A stretch of 64,000 nucleotides of DNA, taken from Candidatus Flexicrinis proximus (GTDB lineage: Bacteria; Chloroflexota; Anaerolineae; Aggregatilineales; Phototrophicaceae). Numbering within the stretch: the first letter of the stretch is position 1; the number at the start of each line of letters is the position of its first letter. The stretch spans positions 744,001-808,000 of the forward strand of contig JADJQF010000003.1 of assembly GCA_016712885.1 (NCBI GenBank), given 5' to 3'. Below, one piece after another: positions 24,610 through 34,100 of the stretch. The notes below the pieces were generated by a model. That model saw only the letters and a program-made list of their open reading frames with translations, had not been told where the DNA came from and made no database searches. The position numbers were made by a program, and so were the translations under genes.

Positions 24610-27600
24610 CTAGAGGCGGCCCTTACGGCGCGGCAGGAGGGTGATACCGACGATGCCGGCAAAAATTACTACGATGGGCAGCGCGTCGGACGAACCGGTT
24701 TGCGGGGCCGGGGTTGGCGCGCCTGAGCCGGGCGGTTCGACAAAGCGTCCACCAATGGGTGTTTCGGTCGGCGTTTCGGTCAGCGTCGGCGTCTCCGTCG
24801 GCGTTTCGGTCGGTGTAAAAGTTTCGGTGGGCGTATCGCTGGGGGTGAAAGTCAGCGATGGCGTGAAGGTCTGACTCGGCGTATAGGTCTCGGTCGGGGT
24901 TTCGGTCGGGGTCGGCGTGTCGGTCGGCGTTTCCGTCGGCGTCTCGGTTGGAGTACTGGTATTGGTCGGCGTATGAGAAGGCGTGTCGGTCGCTGTCGGC
25001 GTGCTGGTTGCCGTGGGTGTCTCGGTGGCCGTAAACGTAGCCGTCGGCGTGAGCGTCTGGCTCGGGGTCGGAGTCGGCCCAGTCGGCGATGGCCCATCGG
25101 TCGGCGTCGAAGTGCTGGTCGGCGTGTCGGTGGGAGTCGCCGGGGGCGTACTGGTCGCAGTCGGTGTATTGGTCGCCGTGGGCGTCTCGGTTGGTGTGCT
25201 CGTAAACGTGCTGGTAATCGTCGGAGTATTGGTCGAGGTAGGCGTCTCGGTTGCAGTCGGCGTGAATGTCGAGGTGCCGGTAGCAGTACGGGTCGCCGTG
25301 GGCGTGTTGGTCGGCGTATCGGTCGGTGTATTGGTGGCGGTCGATGTCGGCGTGTTGGTGGACGTGCCGGTATTCGACGCTGTTGGCGTAAAGGTAGCCG
25401 TGGCCGTGCTGGTCGCGGTTGGTGTCCCTGTCGCAGTTGGGGTGTTTGTAGCGGTCGGCGTTGAGGTGCGCGTCGGCGTAGAGCCGGTCGGCGTTTGACA
25501 GGCGGAGCCGGGGCCACCACCGCCCGGTGTACAGGTCGGCAACGGCGTCAGGGAAGGCGTATTGGACGGCGTCGGCGTATTGGTGGACGTCGGCGTATTC
25601 GTGGACGTCGGAGTCGGTGTCGGCGATTCATCTGGCGTGTTCGACGCGGTAAAGGTCGACGTAACGGTCGGTGTGTTGGTCGCGGTCGGGGTGCTAGAGG
25701 CCGTTTCGGTCTGGGTCGGCGTGAAGGTCGCGTCATCCGTGGCTGTGTTGGTCGCCGTGGGTGTGAAGGTGGCCGTCGGCGTATGGGTCGCCGTCGGCGT
25801 GAAGGTGCTAGAAGGCGTGAAGGTGTTGGTCGGTGTGAAGGTGTTGGTCGGCGTAAGGGTATGGGTGGCCGTCGGCGTGTTGGTCGCCGTCGGTGTGCTG
25901 GTCGCCGTTGGCGTATTGGTCGAAGTGCTGGTCGGCGTACGGGTGATGGTCGGCGTATAAGTCTGCGTCGAGGTCCCAGTGCTGGTACTGGTGGCCGTGG
26001 GTGTATTGGTTGGGGTCGACGTGTTCGTCGGCGTCGGCGTATTGGTCGCGGTGCCGGTTTCCGAGGCCGTGAAGGTCGGAGTCACGGTGGGCGTTGAAGT
26101 CGCGGTCGGTGTAGCGGTTGAAGTGGGCGTTTCTGTTGCCGTAGGCGTTGGTGTACGGGTCTGCGATGGACCAGCCGTCGGAAACCCGCTCGTCGGGGTT
26201 GGCGTTGAGGTCGCAGTGGGCGTGTTGGTGCGAGTTGGCGTATTGGTGTTGGTGGGCGTGCTGGTCGAGGTCCCGGTGTTCGAGGCGGTGAACGTCGAGG
26301 TAATCGTCGGCGTACTGGTCGCCGTCGCTGTAATACTGGAGGTTGCGGTCGGCGTCGCAGTTGGCGTATCGGTCGGCGTGTTGCTAGGCGTGAATGTATT
26401 GGTCGGTGTATCGGTCTCGGTCGGCGTGCCCGTCACCGTTGGCGTAGCCGTGGGAGTGTTGGTCGCGGTTGGTGTTCCCGTCGGCGTTGGCGTAAAGGTC
26501 AGTGACGGCGTGAAGGTCAGCGAGGGCGTAAACGTGTTCGACGGCGTGAAGGTCAACGACGGCGTGAAGGTCAGCGTATTGGTCGGCGTATTAGTTGCTG
26601 TCGGCGTGTTCGTACGGGTTGGCGTATTGGTCGGCGTATTGGTGATCGTGGGCGACGGCGTATTGGACGCTGTGTTTGTCGGTGTAAAGGTTGGCGTATT
26701 GGTCGCCGTATTGGTGATGGTAGGCGATGGTGTATTGGTGGCCGTCGGGGTATTGGTCGGCGTGCTGGACTCCGTCACCGTCGCAGAAGGCGTGTTGGTA
26801 TTGGTGGCCGTCGGGGTATTGGTGGCCGTCGGGGTACGCGTCGGGGTCGGCGTATTGGTGCGGGTTGACGAGCTGGTTGGCGTTGGGGTACTAGTGGCCG
26901 TAGGCGTCGGCGTCGACGAGGGTGTACGAGTCGCTGTTCCAGTTGTCGTGGCTGTCGGCGTATTCGTGCGGGTGAATGTCGGCGTGATTGTCGGCGACGG
27001 AGTCGGTGACTCCGATCCTGTGATCGGCGCAATCGCGACCAGCGTTCCTTCCTGGGTCGGGAGGAGCAGATCAATCGGACAACCCACATTGCCGGTCGGG
27101 CCAGCGTCCTGGGGGCAAGCGTCGGTTATGTCCGCGACGGTATCGCCATCTTCGTCCGGGCAACCGCCCGCCTCGACACTGCCCACTTCCGACTCGCAGA
27201 CATCGAGGGGATAAGGGACGGTATCGCCATCCTTATCAAGGAAGTCGCTGACACACGTAATCAAGTTATCACTCTGGGTCAGGAGCACGACGCTGTCGTA
27301 GTAGGTCTTGACCTCTTCGTAGATTGGCGGGGAGATGCTCACGACCTGCTCGGTCACAAGATCGAGAAGGACACGCTCACCGATCCCCATCTCCACGGGT
27401 TCCTGTTCCGGGAATCGATAGTGGCAGTCGCCAGGCTGGCCGGTATAGCAGGTCAGCGCGACTTTATCGTTATCGCCGGGAACTTCCACGTCGCCGGGGA
27501 TTTGTTTGGCCGACAAGCAGGCGGTTTTGGCGCTGAACTCAACGTCTGCGACCTGTTGGAATTGAACGAACACCCCGCCGTTCTGGAAGGTACCGGAGTT

Positions 27601-28965
27601 AACGAACATGTCGCCTTCTGGATAAAGCTCAAAATCGAGCTGTTCCAGGCCGGGGAGATTGCGGGTATCCACAAGCTCGATGAGGGAGTCCTGCTGAAGG
27701 AAGGCGTTGGCCGGGGTGATCGAACTCGTGTCATCGACACGGCCAACCAGAATCATAAAGTTCAGCTCCGGCGAGAAGACCAGTTTACTGGTGAGGACAG
27801 GCTCCCTGCGACCGCTGAGGAAGATCTGCTGGCCGGCCTCGTCCTGCGCGACACGTGTTGGGCGAAGGGTTGCCGTACGCGTCGCGGTATTGGTGGGCGT
27901 AAACGTTGGCGTGAAACTCAGACGGAGCGCGACCTGTTGAATTGCGGTCTGGGTGACCTCGATGGCAACACGGCGGGACTCACTGGTCTGGACGACTGAA
28001 ATCCGGCGCGATTCGCTGGACATGAACTGCCAGATCAGGAAACCGACGATGGCAAAGACCAACACGGCCGTCACGACGAAGCCGATGCGCTGGCCGCGAG
28101 ACAGGCCAGTCCCGTAGCGTACGGCGCGACGGCGCGGGGAGTCGACAAACAAGAGGGAAATCGCGATATTGTCGTCCGGACCACGCGCGCCGGCGTAGCG
28201 GAGCAGGGCCTGCCCTGCCCGTTCGACGTTGTCGTCCATGGCGTGACGCATGATCTCGTCATCACGCAGGAACGGGCGATTATCGAGTTTATTGATGATG
28301 AACATGCCGTCAGACGCGGCGAGGATGGTATCACCCTCACGCAGCGCGATTCCACTCTGGCCGATGCGGAAGGCACGGCGAGCGGCGACGAAGGGTTTGC
28401 CGCGTTCGGCGTAGATGCCGATATCCACGTGAACTTCACTGCCAACGCCGATCGAGCGCGTGACGTAATCGGCGTTTTCGAGCATGCGCGCCTCTTCGGC
28501 GCTCATCTGCCCGGCGAAGATATATTCGTTGGCGAGGGTGTGATCGATGTTGAGGCGTACAAGCTTTCCGTCGCGGGCGAGCATCAGGCGGGTATTGCCG
28601 ACGCTTGCACAATACAGACGGCCCAGGGGCGCGTTGTCGTTCATGTTGACGACCAGGACGCCGATGGTAGAGGTACCCGCGCCGCGCAGTTCGCTGTAAA
28701 CCACCGCATTGGCGCGCTCGACGGCGCGCACGAGCAGACGGGGGACGTTGGACTCTGTGCTGATCTGGAGGGCTTCCATGACCGTTCTGGCGGTCAGGCG
28801 CGCGGCCATCTCGCCCGCTTCGCCGCCACCTGCGCCGTCGCACACGATTGCCACCCGCAGCGTAAGACCGCCAGCCGTCGTGATGAGCGCATCGGCAGCG
28901 TAGTCTTCGAGTCGGTCGCGGGTAGCGATATCCCGGTTGCTAAAGGCGGTAAGTTTGTCGGTCAT
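24610..28965 (-). CDS. PP2C-type phosphatase with giant Thr/Pro-rich extracellular region
   Basis: A 1451-residue membrane protein. Residues 1-275 are a PPM/PP2C Ser/Thr phosphatase domain with the metal ligands in VCDGAGGG (Asp43), AASDG (Asp219) and DDNIAIS (Asp264/265); the usual GDSR reads VGNTR. A membrane span follows at 294-315. The outer part has a roughly 260-residue domain, then thrombospondin-type-3-like calcium loops (DKDGDTVPYP, DEDGDTVADITDACP) near 575-635. About 750 residues of TPTxTxTPT low complexity follow. A final hydrophobic helix (ALPIVVIFAGIVGITLLP) ends in RRKGRL. Both ends would be cytoplasmic, with a stalk looped outside. It is the last gene of the eCIS-kinase operon and should oppose the kinase. 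Confidence 0.85.
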   Translation of the reverse strand: MTDKLTAFSNRDIATRDRLEDYAADALITTAGGLTLRVAIVCDGAGGGEAGEMAARLTARTVMEALQISTESNVPRLLVRAVERANAVVYSELRGAGTSTIGVLVVNMNDNAPLGRLYCASVGNTRLMLARDGKLVRLNIDHTLANEYIFAGQMSAEEARMLENADYVTRSIGVGSEVHVDIGIYAERGKPFVAARRAFRIGQSGIALREGDTILAASDGMFIINKLDNRPFLRDDEIMRHAMDDNVERAGQALLRYAGARGPDDNIAISLLFVDSPRRRAVRYGTGLSRGQRIGFVVTAVLVFAIVGFLIWQFMSSESRRISVVQTSESRRVAIEVTQTAIQQVALRLSFTPTFTPTNTATRTATLRPTRVAQDEAGQQIFLSGRREPVLTSKLVFSPELNFMILVGRVDDTSSITPANAFLQQDSLIELVDTRNLPGLEQLDFELYPEGDMFVNSGTFQNGGVFVQFQQVADVEFSAKTACLSAKQIPGDVEVPGDNDKVALTCYTGQPGDCHYRFPEQEPVEMGIGERVLLDLVTEQVVSISPPIYEEVKTYYDSVVLLTQSDNLITCVSDFLDKDGDTVPYPLDVCESEVGSVEAGGCPDEDGDTVADITDACPQDAGPTGNVGCPIDLLLPTQEGTLVAIAPITGSESPTPSPTITPTFTRTNTPTATTTGTATRTPSSTPTPTATSTPTPTSSSTRTNTPTPTRTPTATNTPTATNTNTPSATVTESSTPTNTPTATNTPSPTITNTATNTPTFTPTNTASNTPSPTITNTPTNTPTRTNTPTATNTPTNTLTFTPSLTFTPSNTFTPSLTFTPSLTFTPTPTGTPTATNTPTATPTVTGTPTETDTPTNTFTPSNTPTDTPTATPTATSSITATATSTPTITSTFTASNTGTSTSTPTNTNTPTRTNTPTATSTPTPTSGFPTAGPSQTRTPTPTATETPTSTATPTATSTPTVTPTFTASETGTATNTPTPTNTSTPTNTPTATSTSTGTSTQTYTPTITRTPTSTSTNTPTATSTPTATNTPTATHTLTPTNTFTPTNTFTPSSTFTPTATHTPTATFTPTATNTATDDATFTPTQTETASSTPTATNTPTVTSTFTASNTPDESPTPTPTSTNTPTSTNTPTPSNTPSLTPLPTCTPGGGGPGSACQTPTGSTPTRTSTPTATNTPTATGTPTATSTATATFTPTASNTGTSTNTPTSTATNTPTDTPTNTPTATRTATGTSTFTPTATETPTSTNTPTITSTFTSTPTETPTATNTPTATSTPPATPTDTPTSTSTPTDGPSPTGPTPTPSQTLTPTATFTATETPTATSTPTATDTPSHTPTNTSTPTETPTETPTDTPTPTETPTETYTPSQTFTPSLTFTPSDTPTETFTPTETPTETPTLTETPTETPIGGRFVEPPGSGAPTPAPQTGSSDALPIVVIFAGIVGITLLPRRKGRL
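24740..27030. repeat. Degenerate short tandem repeat encoding Thr/Pro stalk
   Basis: About 2.3 kb in which six-to-nine-base units such as GGTCGGCGTATTGGTC recur with variable third positions. It codes for TPTATNTPTAT-type sequence in the phosphatase gene. Synonymous drift between units argues for an old, selected protein repeat rather than a recent expansion. Confidence 0.85.
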
Positions 28966-28986
28966 TTTTCCTAAGCCGGCTGGCGG

Positions 28987-31122
28987 TTAGACCGGGCTGT
29001 AGTCCTCCCCGATCTCTCCGTCGTCGTCATCCGCGGCGCGGATACCGAGCGCAGACGGGAAACTCACACTGTCTGCCGTGGTGGTCGAGATACGGCTGTT
29101 GAGCCGCTCAGTTCGCGCGTCGTCCATCTGATAGTCGACACGAACGACCGTATCAGGATCCCACAACTCAAATACAACTTGGCGAGTGATTTCCACTTCG
29201 GAGCCATTAGGCACAATAGTATCGCGTTCAGGCAAAATCCGCTCACCATTGACGAAGGTGCCGTTTTTGCTGCCGAGATCGCGGATGAGGAAGCGATTGT
29301 TGCGGAAAGTGATCATACAATGACGCGGGCTGATGAAGGGTGCGTCGATGGCGTACTGAATACCCTCACCCGCGGTTCGTCCGACGACAAATTCGGTGGC
29401 ATTGATCGGGATTTCCTGCTTGGGCAGACCTCGCTTGACGATCAGGCGGCCGAGGACCCGGTTTGGCTGCGCGTCGCCAGATGGCTGCGGGGCATCGCCG
29501 GATGGCAAGGGTGTGGGTATCTCCATGCGCGAGTCGGAATACATGGGGATGTGTGTGCGATACTGACGGCGGATTCGGCGGATACGCAGCAGGAGAGCCG
29601 CTGTGATACCGACAAGCGCCACCGTGATGATCGAAAGGGCCACCGCGAGGTCTTCAACGCTAATCGGCAACGTGCGGCCGAGCAGTGTATTCTGACCGGC
29701 CTCGAAGAGCCCCTGTGCCACGGTCGGCTGCGTGGTAGGAACGGCCGTCGGCGGGATTGCGGTCGGCACCAGCGTGGGCGGCACAGGCGTGAAGGTGGCC
29801 GTGGGCGGGAGGGGTGTCGATGTGGGGAGCGGCGGCAAGGCAGCGACCGTAACGCCGGAAGTCTGCTCCGCTCGTCCAATCAGGCCTAATTCGTCAGTCA
29901 CCGAGACGACGATGGACACCGGCGTATTGGTGCCCGGAGAAACATAGTCGCTCAAGTCCCAACGGACGTGATAGGCTCCGTCGGTATCAGGCTGCGGATC
30001 GACCAGGAACAGGGATTGGACCACGGCACTGCGGCCGATATCGGTGACCTGAAGCTCCAGCGATTTGATGCTGCGCGGCGCGGAGTCGGGATAGCGGATG
30101 AAGACGGCGACATCCTGCCCATCAACGTCAAAGGCCGTGCCGCCTGCATCGAGGCGGCTGGGACGGCGGGCGGCGCTCAGTGACGGATTGGCGAATTCGA
30201 CGACAGGCGGATCAAACTGGCGCTGATAGGTGAACGGAAGGCCGAGAACCTCGTCAGCGCTCACCTGCAACGTGAGCGTAATCGACGGCTCAAGGGTCAG
30301 ATCAATCGCGTTTGAGGTATAGCTGACACCGAATATGAGACGCGTGCTCTCGATGGCGTCAAAAAGGACTTTCAGCGCGCCGACAGGAGCGGGAGTATCG
30401 CCGGTGACCAGCGCGCCAGCCTGATTATTGACGAAAATGCCGCCGCCACGAGTAGCCATCTCACGGAGATTTTCTGTGAAGCCTTCGCGGAAGTTATGTG
30501 CCTGAACGACGTGAAGCGGGATGCCCACTTCAGCGAAGCTGTCGGCACTGGGCACCTCGCCGGCGTTGTTGATAAAGGCGGTGACAAGCAAGCCAAGCAC
30601 CACGCGCTCCGGCGCGGCGGCCTGTGCGTCTGAAAGAATACCGGCAAATTCGCTCAGGGCGTCGCCGACACTGAAATAGATCTGCGAGACGGCCATGGAG
30701 TCGATCACTGCGTCGACCTCGGCCCTGTTCGCAGCGGAAACGACTGACGGCGCGCGGCCGGTGAGGAGCATGAAGGTGACCTCGTCGCCTTCACGGTAGT
30801 ACGAGTCGAAGTAGGCGCGGAGCGTGCCCTGGAGCAGCGGGAGTTCGCTGTTCACGCTGAGGTTGACGAGGACACCGAGCGTCAGCGGCAGACGGGGTTC
30901 GGCGGCAACCTGAAGGTCGATGAACGGCTCACTGACGGAGAAATTCGCGGCTGTCAGGGCTGCAAGCTGGCGCGGATCGACACCGGTGACGCGGACGCCC
31001 AGGGAAATCCGATCCTCAGATACCGTGGGCGCATCGACCAGCGTAATCCGGGCAGACTGCTGGGCGAAGGTCGTTGCAGAAAGCAGACAAAGCGCAAACA
31101 CAATCAGGAGGAACCGCTTCAT
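28987..31122 (-). CDS. VWA-like/FHA transmembrane protein
   Basis: A 711-residue protein with signal peptide (FLLIVFALCLLSATTFAQ). It has an external von Willebrand A-like domain at about residues 75-290 (LGVLVNLSVNSELP at the MIDAS position, with N-x-S-x-N instead of the usual D-x-S-x-S). Further beta-sandwich sequence and a Pro/Thr-rich linker follow. A membrane span (LAVALSIITVALVGITAALLL) precedes a C-terminal cytoplasmic FHA domain. The FHA core shows FVVGRTAGEG, SPRHCMI and LGSKNGTFVNGE, the phospho-threonine-reading residues. Its start overlaps the kinase stop by 4 nt. It may pass an outside signal to, or be read by, the kinase. Confidence 0.83.
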   Translation of the reverse strand: MKRFLLIVFALCLLSATTFAQQSARITLVDAPTVSEDRISLGVRVTGVDPRQLAALTAANFSVSEPFIDLQVAAEPRLPLTLGVLVNLSVNSELPLLQGTLRAYFDSYYREGDEVTFMLLTGRAPSVVSAANRAEVDAVIDSMAVSQIYFSVGDALSEFAGILSDAQAAAPERVVLGLLVTAFINNAGEVPSADSFAEVGIPLHVVQAHNFREGFTENLREMATRGGGIFVNNQAGALVTGDTPAPVGALKVLFDAIESTRLIFGVSYTSNAIDLTLEPSITLTLQVSADEVLGLPFTYQRQFDPPVVEFANPSLSAARRPSRLDAGGTAFDVDGQDVAVFIRYPDSAPRSIKSLELQVTDIGRSAVVQSLFLVDPQPDTDGAYHVRWDLSDYVSPGTNTPVSIVVSVTDELGLIGRAEQTSGVTVAALPPLPTSTPLPPTATFTPVPPTLVPTAIPPTAVPTTQPTVAQGLFEAGQNTLLGRTLPISVEDLAVALSIITVALVGITAALLLRIRRIRRQYRTHIPMYSDSRMEIPTPLPSGDAPQPSGDAQPNRVLGRLIVKRGLPKQEIPINATEFVVGRTAGEGIQYAIDAPFISPRHCMITFRNNRFLIRDLGSKNGTFVNGERILPERDTIVPNGSEVEITRQVVFELWDPDTVVRVDYQMDDARTERLNSRISTTTADSVSFPSALGIRAADDDDGEIGEDYSPV

Positions 31123-34100
31123 CTTGTACCTCCCAGGACTTCACGCTTTTCGACCAGTGCCCGGTACACTGGGCGTTCGACGACGGTGGTCTCCGAGACA
31201 GAGTACAGCAGGCTGTAGCCGACGTATTCGGTGTTGGCCTGAACGGTCTGGGTATTGGCGAAATTCAGATTCCACAGGAACATCGGCCCCATGAAGTCGA
31301 GTCCCTGAGCGATCCTGAAGGCGTCGAGGATATAGTCGGCCTGCTGGTCCGCCGTGAGATGGGTCATCCATGATTCAGGCGCAGTCGCAGGGAGATCCTG
31401 CCATGTCGCCCAGCCGAACTCGGTCGCCCAGAGCTTGCGGAAGGTGTGATTATATTCGCGCATAATGGCACGGTAGGAGGCCAGCGTGTCGAGCATGAAG
31501 AACTGGCGCTGATCGTCCCAGCCGGCGCCAGACGGGTCACAGCAGCGTTCTTCGGGCGCGTTGCTCCAGCTATAGGGATGGACGCCGACGGAAATATCCT
31601 TGAAGTCTTCCAGTCCAGCACGGTACATCTGCCGCAAATAGGCACGGTCATTGATGCTGTGGCTACCGGTTGCGGTCGGCGCAAGGCCGGCGGTGATGAC
31701 GGTGATCGGACGGGGAAAAGCACGAATGGCGTCATAGGCGGCGGCGAAAAGCTGCATATAGCCGGCGCCGTTGAATTCCAGCGCCTGCGTGTCCCACTCA
31801 CGGCGGACATTCGGCTCGTTCCAGACTTCGATGGCGTCGATCTGACCGCCGACTTCATCGAGCATGGCAGTTAAGAACGCGGCGAGATCGGCAGGATCAT
31901 CGGGCGGGCCATCGAGACCCGTCGACCCCGTGCGCGCCCAGGTAGGTGCTTTGGCAACGCTAACCAGCACGCGGTAGCCGCGCGATTTGGCATCGCGGAT
32001 TGCGCTGGCAAAGAGGCCGAAATTCTCGCCCAACTGGCCGGGCGACGGTTCGAGCACGCCCCAGTCGGCCTGCAGCTTGATCCAACCCACGCCCACCGGG
32101 CCGGCATAGTCGAGCACCTGCTGCCATTGATCCGGGGAGACATACCAGTTGGCCTGGATCCCCATCATCGCCGGTCTGAGACTAGATACCCTCACAGGAT
32201 TTGAGAGCGCTTCGACTTCGGCGGGGTCTTCTTCAGGTGGGGCTTCTTCGCCGCCCTCTTCTTCAAGACCCGGCGGGGCGATGTAGTATTCGTCACCTTC
32301 GCCTTCCGCTGTCCAGCCTTCAATCGCTTCGTACTGAACTTTCCACCAGCGAAGCTGTAGTTCTTCGTCGCACTTGGGGCCATCGATGATGATGAAGAAG
32401 ACGCCCGGCGGCATTTCGCCGACGATATTGTCCTCAGCAACCAGCGGGTCGGAGCGGACGCGGTTGTTGACCCCACCCTCTTCGACCAGCGCCTGCATGC
32501 CGACAGCGACGCGCGAGGGGCTGGGCGAGCCGGGGCAAATATCGCCAACCGTGCCGGGAATGGTCGGCTGCGGCGTGATGGTCGGCGTGGCGCGCATCAC
32601 GGGGAACGGATCTTCGTTGTCCATGATCTCGTCGCCGTCACTGTCCTGGCTCAACGGATTTGACGCCGCGCTGATTTCGGCGCCGTCGGCCAATCCATCC
32701 TCATCGGTGTCTTGTTTCAGGGGGTTGGTGCTGTAGACCAGTACCTCCTGACTGTCGGTCAACCCGTCCTGATCGGTATCCGCATTGTCCGGCAGCGTGC
32801 CAAGTTCAGTTTCACGCAGATTGCTGAGACCGTCACCGTCATCGTCAGCCAGTGCCTGCGCGGTCGGGGTGGCAGCCGCGTTGGTTGCCGCTACTATCGC
32901 CGTGAAGTTAGCGGCGGTCGCCGTCTGGTTGTTCCAGAGGTTTACGACCTGCGTGCCGACAAATGCACCGATCAGGCCACAGGCAACCAGGAGCAGCAAA
33001 CAGCCGCCTATGATCCAGGTCGGAAGGCGAGACGGGACTTGAAGCTCGCCGGTGCGGGTCTGCAGGCCGCCGCTTTGTTCGGTCGGGGTGGGAACGACTG
33101 TAATCTCGAAGGGATAGATGGCAGTCTGGCCGAAGAGATGCCGGCGGCGCGGCCAAATTCGAATTGGGACGTACTCGGCCTGCCCCGGCGCGAGGGTGTA
33201 CTGCGTACCGCTGACCTCGAAGCGGACCATCTGCTCGCGGTCTTTGGTCTGGATGGTGTACTTGGCGGTCGTATTGCCGGTATTCCTGATGACCATTTCC
33301 GTGCGACCGCGCCGCTTGATCCGCTCGGGTTCAAGGTCAATGGTGTAGGTGTAATAGGGCGTGACGTCGAGGGCGACCTGCTGGCCTGACGACTTGAGAC
33401 CCTGGGCACGCGCACTGACGCGCACCTCGACCGCATGGCCGCCAGCGGCGCTGGTCGAGTTCATCGGCGGATGGAAGGTGATGGAAACCGAGTCACGGGT
33501 ATTGGGCAGCAAATACAGCGGCTGCGAGGGCTGTGTCACCCAGCCTGGAGGAAGGCCAAGGGCCTCGACCTTGAAGTGGTCGACGACATCGGAACGGTTG
33601 ATGATCTCGACCGGCAGGCTCACCGTCTGCCCCGGCACAACGCTAAGCTGAGCGGCGCCAATGACAACGCCAATCTTCTCTGGCTCAAGCGGCGGCGGCG
33701 GTAACGCTGGGGCGGGGACAGCCGTCAGACGGTCATCGCCAACGCGAGTCTCATAGGGACTGCGCCCGTTGCCACGGCCGGCTTCGAGGTCTTCGGGCCT
33801 GCGCGGCGATTCAATACGGATCCAATAATTGCCAAGGCGCAAGGACTCGGTTTTGTCCCAAGTCTCGGCCACACCACGGACGAGTTTGTAATCGCCAAGA
33901 TAGGTGCCGTTCTTGCTGCCAAGATCAATGACGCGGTAATTGTCGCCGACACCGCGTTCGATACGGACATGGCGGCGGCTCACCTTATCGCCGGTGAGCA
34001 CGATATCCTGATCCGAGGCGCGGCCCACGGTGATCACAGGGCGATCAAACGGGATGACCTTGGTCGGGTTGTCCTCAGAGTAGAAGACGAGCTGATCGAC

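Noticed and set aside
24740..27030. CRISPR-like or satellite array
   Set aside because: Units are short, degenerate at third codon positions and in frame with a coding sequence; no unique spacers.
25979..27214. Long plus-strand open frame rich in Gly-Val
   Set aside because: It is the antisense reading of the Thr/Pro repeat in the phosphatase gene; no start signals and no independent conservation.
28243..28974. Plus-strand open frame of 243 codons
   Set aside because: Antisense of the PP2C catalytic domain, which has recognisable motifs.
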